From: Prochlorococcus sp. AG-402-P16
Lineage (GTDB): Bacteria; Cyanobacteriota; Cyanobacteriia; PCC-6307; Cyanobiaceae
Reading direction: 5' to 3'
DNA length: 64,000 nucleotides
NCBI GenBank assembly: GCA_003216295.1
Contig: QCJB01000004.1
Location: 1 to 64,000, forward strand
The notes under the pieces are model-generated. The model saw only the letters and a list, made by a program, of their open reading frames with translations. It made no database searches and was not told the DNA's origin. Positions 59,881 through 64,000 of this stretch are shown here, one piece after another (the first letter of the stretch is position 1; each line of letters begins with the position of its first letter). The translations under genes and the position numbers were made by a program.

Positions 59881-61209
59881 ATGACATTACGTCTAATCTT
59901 CATCCGTCATGGATTGAGTAGCTTTAATAAGGAGGGTCGTATTCAAGGAAGAAACGATCTCTCAACTTTGACAGAAGAAGGTCAGCTACAAGCAGAGGCC
60001 GCTGGAAAGACAATCTGCACTATTCCAATAGATGCTATTTATAGTTCTCCTTTAAAGCGAGCTTCAACAACCACAGAAATCATTAATAAACAACTTAAGA
60101 ACAAAGTTGAAGTAATTTATACCAACGATCTTTTAGAAGTTGATCTGGGCCCCTGGAGTGGATTAACAAAAACTGAACTAAAAAAACTTTACCCAGAAAA
60201 AATTTCTATTTGGGAAAAAGAACCTAGAGAACTGTCAATAAGAAGAGAGGACGGTTCTAGCTTTCAACCAATTAAAGAACTTTTTACTCAAGCAGAAAAT
60301 TTTTTAAAATTCCTATTTGAAGCTCATACTGATTCTAATAAAACTATTTTAATAGTTGCGCATAATGCAATTCTTAGATGCTTGATACTCAAATTAATTA
60401 ATGAGCCATCAAAAGGTTTCAGAAGAATAAAGTTAGACAATACCTCAATCTCAATTTTAAATATTGATTTTAATAAATGGGAAGATAGACAAGTTCAAAT
60501 TCAATGTCTTAATAATACTGCTCATTTAAAACCTAGGCTTCCCGAGAAAGGTAATAATAAAAGGATAATCTTAGTCAGGCATGGTGAAACAGATTGGAAT
60601 CAGCAAGGTAGATTCCAAGGACAAATTGACATCCCCTTAAATAAAAATGGGCATGTCCAAGCGAAAGCTGCAAGTAAATTTTTGAAAGATGTTGTCATTG
60701 ATAAAGCTTTTAGTAGTTCTCTCTCTAGACCAAAAGAAACAGCACAGATAATCCTCAAGGAACATCAAGGTATCAAAATTTCTCTTAAAGAAAAACTTAT
60801 AGAAATTGGTCATGGAAAATGGGAAGGAAAGCTTGAGTCTGAAATCAAGTCTGACTGGCCAGATCTTCTTGAAACATGGAAGAGATTCCCTGAGAAAGTT
60901 CAAATGCCTGAGGGAGAGAATATACAAGAAGTTTCAATAAGATCAATCACTGGTTGGACAGAAATTTGCAAAGATCTTAAAAATAGTGAAACTGCATTAG
61001 TTGTAGCTCATGACGCAGTAAACAAAACCATTCTTTGTCATCTGTTGGGATTAGCCCCATCTGAGATTTGGATGATCAAACAAGGTAATGGAGGGATTAC
61101 AGTTATCGATCTTTCAGAGAACGAAAATCAACCAGATGTAATTACTTGCCTAAACATCACTTCTCATTTAGGTGGAATTATCGACTCAACAGCAGCTGGG
61201 GCGCTTTGA
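59881..61209 (+). CDS. Tandem histidine-phosphatase (phosphoglycerate mutase-like) protein
   Basis: 442 residues with two complete histidine-phosphatase modules. The first has RHGLSSFNKEGRIQGRNDLS (residues 9-11 RHG) and IVAHNAILRCL. The second has RHGETDWNQQGRFQGQIDIPL and VVAHDAVNKTILCHLLG. Both keep the catalytic RHG and the Glu segments. Related cyanobacterial proteins include a phosphoserine phosphatase and cofactor-dependent phosphoglycerate mutases; the substrate is not clear. The pyrC-like gene begins 4 bp after. Confidence 0.85.
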   Translation: MTLRLIFIRHGLSSFNKEGRIQGRNDLSTLTEEGQLQAEAAGKTICTIPIDAIYSSPLKRASTTTEIINKQLKNKVEVIYTNDLLEVDLGPWSGLTKTELKKLYPEKISIWEKEPRELSIRREDGSSFQPIKELFTQAENFLKFLFEAHTDSNKTILIVAHNAILRCLILKLINEPSKGFRRIKLDNTSISILNIDFNKWEDRQVQIQCLNNTAHLKPRLPEKGNNKRIILVRHGETDWNQQGRFQGQIDIPLNKNGHVQAKAASKFLKDVVIDKAFSSSLSRPKETAQIILKEHQGIKISLKEKLIEIGHGKWEGKLESEIKSDWPDLLETWKRFPEKVQMPEGENIQEVSIRSITGWTEICKDLKNSETALVVAHDAVNKTILCHLLGLAPSEIWMIKQGNGGITVIDLSENENQPDVITCLNITSHLGGIIDSTAAGAL

Positions 61210-61213
61210 TTTA

Positions 61214-62488
61214 ATGACTAGCAATTATCTTTTTGAAAATATTCAAATCTTAGATGGGCCAGGATCAAGTATTAGAGAGGAAACTGTTTTAATTGAAAAT
61301 GGCGTAATCAAAGCATTTGGCAAACAGGCTTTTCATAAAGGAAATCTTCTAGGCATCGAGCCTCAAAAAGCTCAAAACAAACTCTTAGCGCCTTGCCTTG
61401 TAGACCCTCATTCATTTCTTGAGTCACCCTTTAACGGAAAAGAAGAAAATATTTATACACTTATTAAAAAAGCCACATTAGCTGGATATGGGCAATTAGG
61501 GATTCTGCCCAGAAGCAACCTGTGGAGAGACCAAATTGAATCTATCATTTCTTTAAAGTCTTTCAAAAGCGATGTACTTTTACACCTATGGGGAGGTTTT
61601 AGCTTAGGAGGAAAAGGCCTCTCTCTTTCAAGACATACTGAACTACTACAAAATGGAGCTATTGGTCTCGCTGATGACGATTTTATTCCTTCAATAGAAC
61701 TTATTAGGCAAGGTTTTACACTTGGAGAGATGAAGAACTCACCAGTATTACTAGCACCAAGAAATAAAGATCTACAAGGAGGAGGTATATCTAGACAAAG
61801 TGTTGACACTCTTAGAGCTGGTTGGGTCCTAGATCCGGTAGAAAGTGAAACCCTACCTCTAATCCAAATACTTGAGCTTCATAAGCAATACCCAAAAATT
61901 GCGCTCAGATTAATGAATATATCCACTTCTGAAAGTGTATCAATACTAAAGAATATGCCCTCTAAGCCAATGACAACTGTTCAATGGTGGCATTTAGTAA
62001 ATGACAACTCAAAGCTTTCTCCTCATGATATTGGTTGGAGCGTAACGCCCTCAATCGGTTCCCCTAAGGATAGAGCATCACTTATAAAAGGCTTGGAGGA
62101 TAATGTATTAACCGCAATATCTGTTCATTCTACTGCTCTAGATGATTCAGAAAATAAGCTGCCTGTAACCGAAAGAAAAAAAGGAATTTGTGGTCATAAC
62201 TTAGTGCTCCCTCTTCTTTGGGATCAACTAATTAAAAAATCAGGATGGGAGATAGAAAGCTTATGGGAGAAGATCAGTTTCGGTCCATCTCAAGTACTTA
62301 ATCAAACTGAAGAGAAATTAAGCCTAGGTAGCAACCGATGGTTATTATTTGACCCTGAAAAAAAATGGATTCAAACAAATAATGAAGATCATTTTTCAAC
62401 TCCAACTAATCAACCATTCAGGGATCAAACAATATGTGGGAAAGTGATTGATTGTGGACTTATTACTCAGGATTCCCCAATCGATTAA
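61214..62488 (+). CDS. Dihydroorotase-like protein with degenerate metal site (PyrX-like)
   Basis: 424 residues from the ATG at 61214 (4 bp after the previous stop); an upstream ATG at 61172 overlaps the previous gene and is less likely. Amidohydrolase fold, dihydroorotase class I-like, with LENGVIKAFGK and LLAPCLVDPHSFLESPF (residues 57-72). The metal motif D-x-H-x-H is here DPHSFL, so the second His is Phe. The carbamylated Lys region and later His ligands are not evident. It is probably a noncatalytic partner or paralogue; functional PyrC is at 8772. Overlaps lepB by 26 bp. Confidence 0.8.
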   Translation: MTSNYLFENIQILDGPGSSIREETVLIENGVIKAFGKQAFHKGNLLGIEPQKAQNKLLAPCLVDPHSFLESPFNGKEENIYTLIKKATLAGYGQLGILPRSNLWRDQIESIISLKSFKSDVLLHLWGGFSLGGKGLSLSRHTELLQNGAIGLADDDFIPSIELIRQGFTLGEMKNSPVLLAPRNKDLQGGGISRQSVDTLRAGWVLDPVESETLPLIQILELHKQYPKIALRLMNISTSESVSILKNMPSKPMTTVQWWHLVNDNSKLSPHDIGWSVTPSIGSPKDRASLIKGLEDNVLTAISVHSTALDDSENKLPVTERKKGICGHNLVLPLLWDQLIKKSGWEIESLWEKISFGPSQVLNQTEEKLSLGSNRWLLFDPEKKWIQTNNEDHFSTPTNQPFRDQTICGKVIDCGLITQDSPID

Positions 62489-63155
62489 TTGGCCAAAAAC
62501 GCCAAGTTGCCTTGCCAATTATTTCCTTTTCAGGCAAAAACCCTCCTCCAGGCCAAAAACGGCTGTCCCAGCTATTAGATCGATTATCACCCAAAACGAA
62601 GACATATCCTTTTGGAATAGTTGTATTAACGAGACGACAAACATTTAGCTCTGATCGTCTAGGACAGAAGTATTTAACATATGGTTCATCGATTGATTTG
62701 CCATTTAAAACAATTGATCCGCGAGCATTAATCACTAGACGATCACCTCCAACTGCTACAACACGTTTGATATAAGCGTCGCAAGCACGGTCCGAAAAAA
62801 AAGGCAGCCATGCAATCAATGGAAAAGTTATAAAAGAACATTTAAGTTTAGACGGAGTTTTACCTTGTCTATTAGCTATTAATTTTTCATCAAAGGAGTA
62901 GGGTGAATTAAAAACAACAATTTCCCCATGCAAAGGAGATCGTTTTTTTAATGATAGTTTTTCAACAATAAGGCGATCATTTATTTGCAAGCCAGGTAGC
63001 ATTGAACCTGAAGGAATATATCTAGCTTCTGCTACAAAATGTCGAATACCGACATACAAAAATATAGTAAGCGAAATAGGTCCCCAAGTATCAAAAAAAG
63101 AGTCCCACCAACAATTTTCACTTTCCCTATTTGAGTCAGAATGTTTTTGATGCAC
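62463..63155 (-). CDS. lepB: Signal peptidase I
   Basis: 230 residues. It has one membrane helix near residues 25-45 and the catalytic Ser in YIPSGSMLPGL (about residue 50). The Lys is in AYIKRVVAVGGDRL, and the box E motif GDNRSNSWDSRFWPGGGF is present. Removes signal peptides from secreted and thylakoid proteins. The 3' end overlaps the dihydroorotase-like gene in convergent orientation. An insertion of about 25 residues (NRQGKTPSKLKCSFITFP) in the loop between boxes B and D is unusual. Confidence 0.93.
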   Translation of the reverse strand: MHQKHSDSNRESENCWWDSFFDTWGPISLTIFLYVGIRHFVAEARYIPSGSMLPGLQINDRLIVEKLSLKKRSPLHGEIVVFNSPYSFDEKLIANRQGKTPSKLKCSFITFPLIAWLPFFSDRACDAYIKRVVAVGGDRLVINARGSIVLNGKSIDEPYVKYFCPRRSELNVCRLVNTTIPKGYVFVLGDNRSNSWDSRFWPGGGFLPEKEIIGKATWRFWPINRLGNPE

Positions 63156-63229
63156 TATTTTTCTATTGTTGAGCTTATTTTATTTGAAAAGATAAATTAT
63201 TTTATAAAAATGTCAGTTGTCATACAAAT

Positions 63230-63577
63230 TCAAAGTAGCTTTTCAACCCATTTATCCACTTTAAATCCAACTAGAAGGCAATTGGTATCCTTATATAAAA
63301 AAGGTCTCTTAATTAACCTTGGTTCATTGTGAAGGTTTTCAAAAAATTCATTATTACTCATTTTTTTTACCGCTTCTGCGCCAATTGATCGATATATTGC
63401 TCCAGTTGTATTTAACAGAAATTTTCTATCACCATACACCTCTTTAGCTGAGACAAACATTTCTTTAGAAGGTGGATTTTTTAAAATATCCATCAGTTCA
63501 AAATCAATATCATTACTTTTAAGCCAATTAATCGCTTTACGACAAGTTGAGCATGAAGAATAACTAAATAATTTCAA
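63230..63577 (-). CDS. Spx/MgsR- and ArsC-family small protein
   Basis: 115 residues with the thioredoxin-like ArsC/Spx fold. Cys9 and Cys12 form C-S-T-C, followed by RKAINWLKSNDIDFELMDILK and PRLIKRPFLYKDTNCLLVGF near the end. ArsC enzymes use a C-x(5)-R site instead, so the C-x-x-C is more Spx/MgsR-like. In Firmicutes Spx modulates RNA polymerase under stress; that role in cyanobacteria is not established. Confidence 0.8.
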   Translation of the reverse strand: MKLFSYSSCSTCRKAINWLKSNDIDFELMDILKNPPSKEMFVSAKEVYGDRKFLLNTTGAIYRSIGAEAVKKMSNNEFFENLHNEPRLIKRPFLYKDTNCLLVGFKVDKWVEKLL

Positions 63578-63630
63578 AAGGTTCTTAAAGCTGATAATTA
63601 TAAGTTTATCTAAAAACTGAACCTAAATAA

Positions 63631-64000
63631 TTAATTCGCTCCAGATTCAGACTGATGTGCCTCAATACAACTTGTTAATAAACCATCAACCGCATCAAAG
63701 TCTCTCCATCCATCAATAACAATCACCCTACCCTCCAAGCTTTTGTAAGTCCTGAAGAATTCCGCAACATCCTCCAATTGATTTTGAGCTATTTGCTTGA
63801 TGGTAGTAATTTCTTTTTGCCTTGGATCAGCAGTAGGGACGCACAAAAGTTTTCCATCATAAGCTCCTAAATCATGCATATCAAGAACTCCTATGGGCCT
63901 TGCCTTTATCAAACAGCCAGCAAAAGTCGGCTCTTCCATCACCACCATTGCATCGAGGGGTGCACCATCCTCTGCCAAGGTGTTTGGAATAAATCCATAA
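63631..64000 (-). CDS. ppa: Inorganic pyrophosphatase, 5'-truncated by the window edge
   Basis: The last 123 or so residues of family I soluble pyrophosphatase. The frame runs off the window edge: just before the TTG at 63976-63978 the codons read YGFIPNT, followed by LAEDGAPLDAMVVMEEPTF, the family's metal-binding stretch, so the start is outside. ARPIGVLDMHDLGAYDGKLLCVP, DPRQ and the YKSLEGRVIVIDGW segment also match. Essential PPi removal for biosynthesis. Confidence 0.95.
   Translation of the reverse strand, partial: YGFIPNTLAEDGAPLDAMVVMEEPTFAGCLIKARPIGVLDMHDLGAYDGKLLCVPTADPRQKEITTIKQIAQNQLEDVAEFFRTYKSLEGRVIVIDGWRDFDAVDGLLTSCIEAHQSESGAN

Noticed and set aside
62448-62775. Plus-strand ORFs opposite lepB
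   Set aside because: Shadow frames of the signal peptidase gene, whose catalytic motifs are intact.

Overview
The window is chromosomal DNA of a marine picocyanobacterium, almost certainly Prochlorococcus. The evidence is the AT-rich, tightly packed gene order, a form IA RuBisCO inside an alpha-carboxysome (cso) cluster, both protochlorophyllide reductase systems (chlL/N/B and por), a ferrochelatase with a C-terminal chlorophyll-binding helix, aldehyde deformylating oxygenase next to acyl-ACP reductase, an AbrB-type regulator, a Tab2 homologue and an intron-less tRNA-Leu(UAA). The extra shell gene csoS1E fits a low-light Prochlorococcus or a Synechococcus-like lineage better than a high-light one; this is inference. 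The stretch is mostly core genome. No insertion sequence, prophage or CRISPR array was seen.

Layout. 1-6.9 kb: 5'-truncated clpB, a QueD-like protein, hisIE, a 515-bp AT-rich spacer with a nested inverted repeat, a group 2 sigma factor with two small genes behind it, a cytochrome c6-like gene, a YCII protein and an AbrB regulator. 7-21 kb: trpA, DUF3007, ndhL and tRNA-Leu on the minus strand; pyrC; a Ca2+/cation antiporter; glutathione reductase facing a GST-family protein; a solitary dnaA; a pair of overlapping glycosyltransferase genes; an ABC exporter with hisG; gloB and ridA. 21-31 kb: the carboxysome block in minus-strand transcription order csoS1-rbcL-rbcS-csoS2-csoSCA-csoS4A-csoS4B-csoS1E-acRAF, with csoS1D on the same strand beyond rdgB. 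31-36.5 kb: chlN-chlB diverging from chlL, then por. 37-44.5 kb: an octanucleotide tandem repeat, a lipoate ligase-like gene, an M50 protease, trpF, and the alkane/fatty-acid block (ado, aar, accA, an SDR), then a creatininase-family gene. 44.5-64 kb: an S1-domain protein with Tab2, ilvB, hemH, a tyrosine recombinase, cobO, pyrH-frr-a flavin reductase, tal, ftsI with an FtsL-like partner, a CPBP protease, a tandem phosphoglycerate-mutase protein, a degenerate dihydroorotase-like protein, lepB, an Spx/ArsC-like protein and 5'-truncated ppa.

How the parts fit. The cso cluster encodes a complete carboxysome: RuBisCO, scaffold, carbonic anhydrase, three kinds of hexamer or trimer shell protein, both vertex pentamers and an assembly chaperone. 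It sits next to the chlorophyll-synthesis genes, and a possible RpaB (HLR1-like) site lies between chlN and chlL. The ado-aar pair makes alkanes from acyl-ACP, and accA is the next gene in that operon.

Points most worth a second look: a coding-like, frame-shifted ORF in the csoS1-rdgB spacer; stacked hairpins plus a T-run between rbcS and csoS2; a CsoS2 middle repeat without cysteines; a creatininase gene whose metal-binding motif lies upstream of every ordinary start codon; the 8-copy octamer repeat; and the HLR1-like repeat. No previously undescribed multi-gene system could be demonstrated from the sequence alone.
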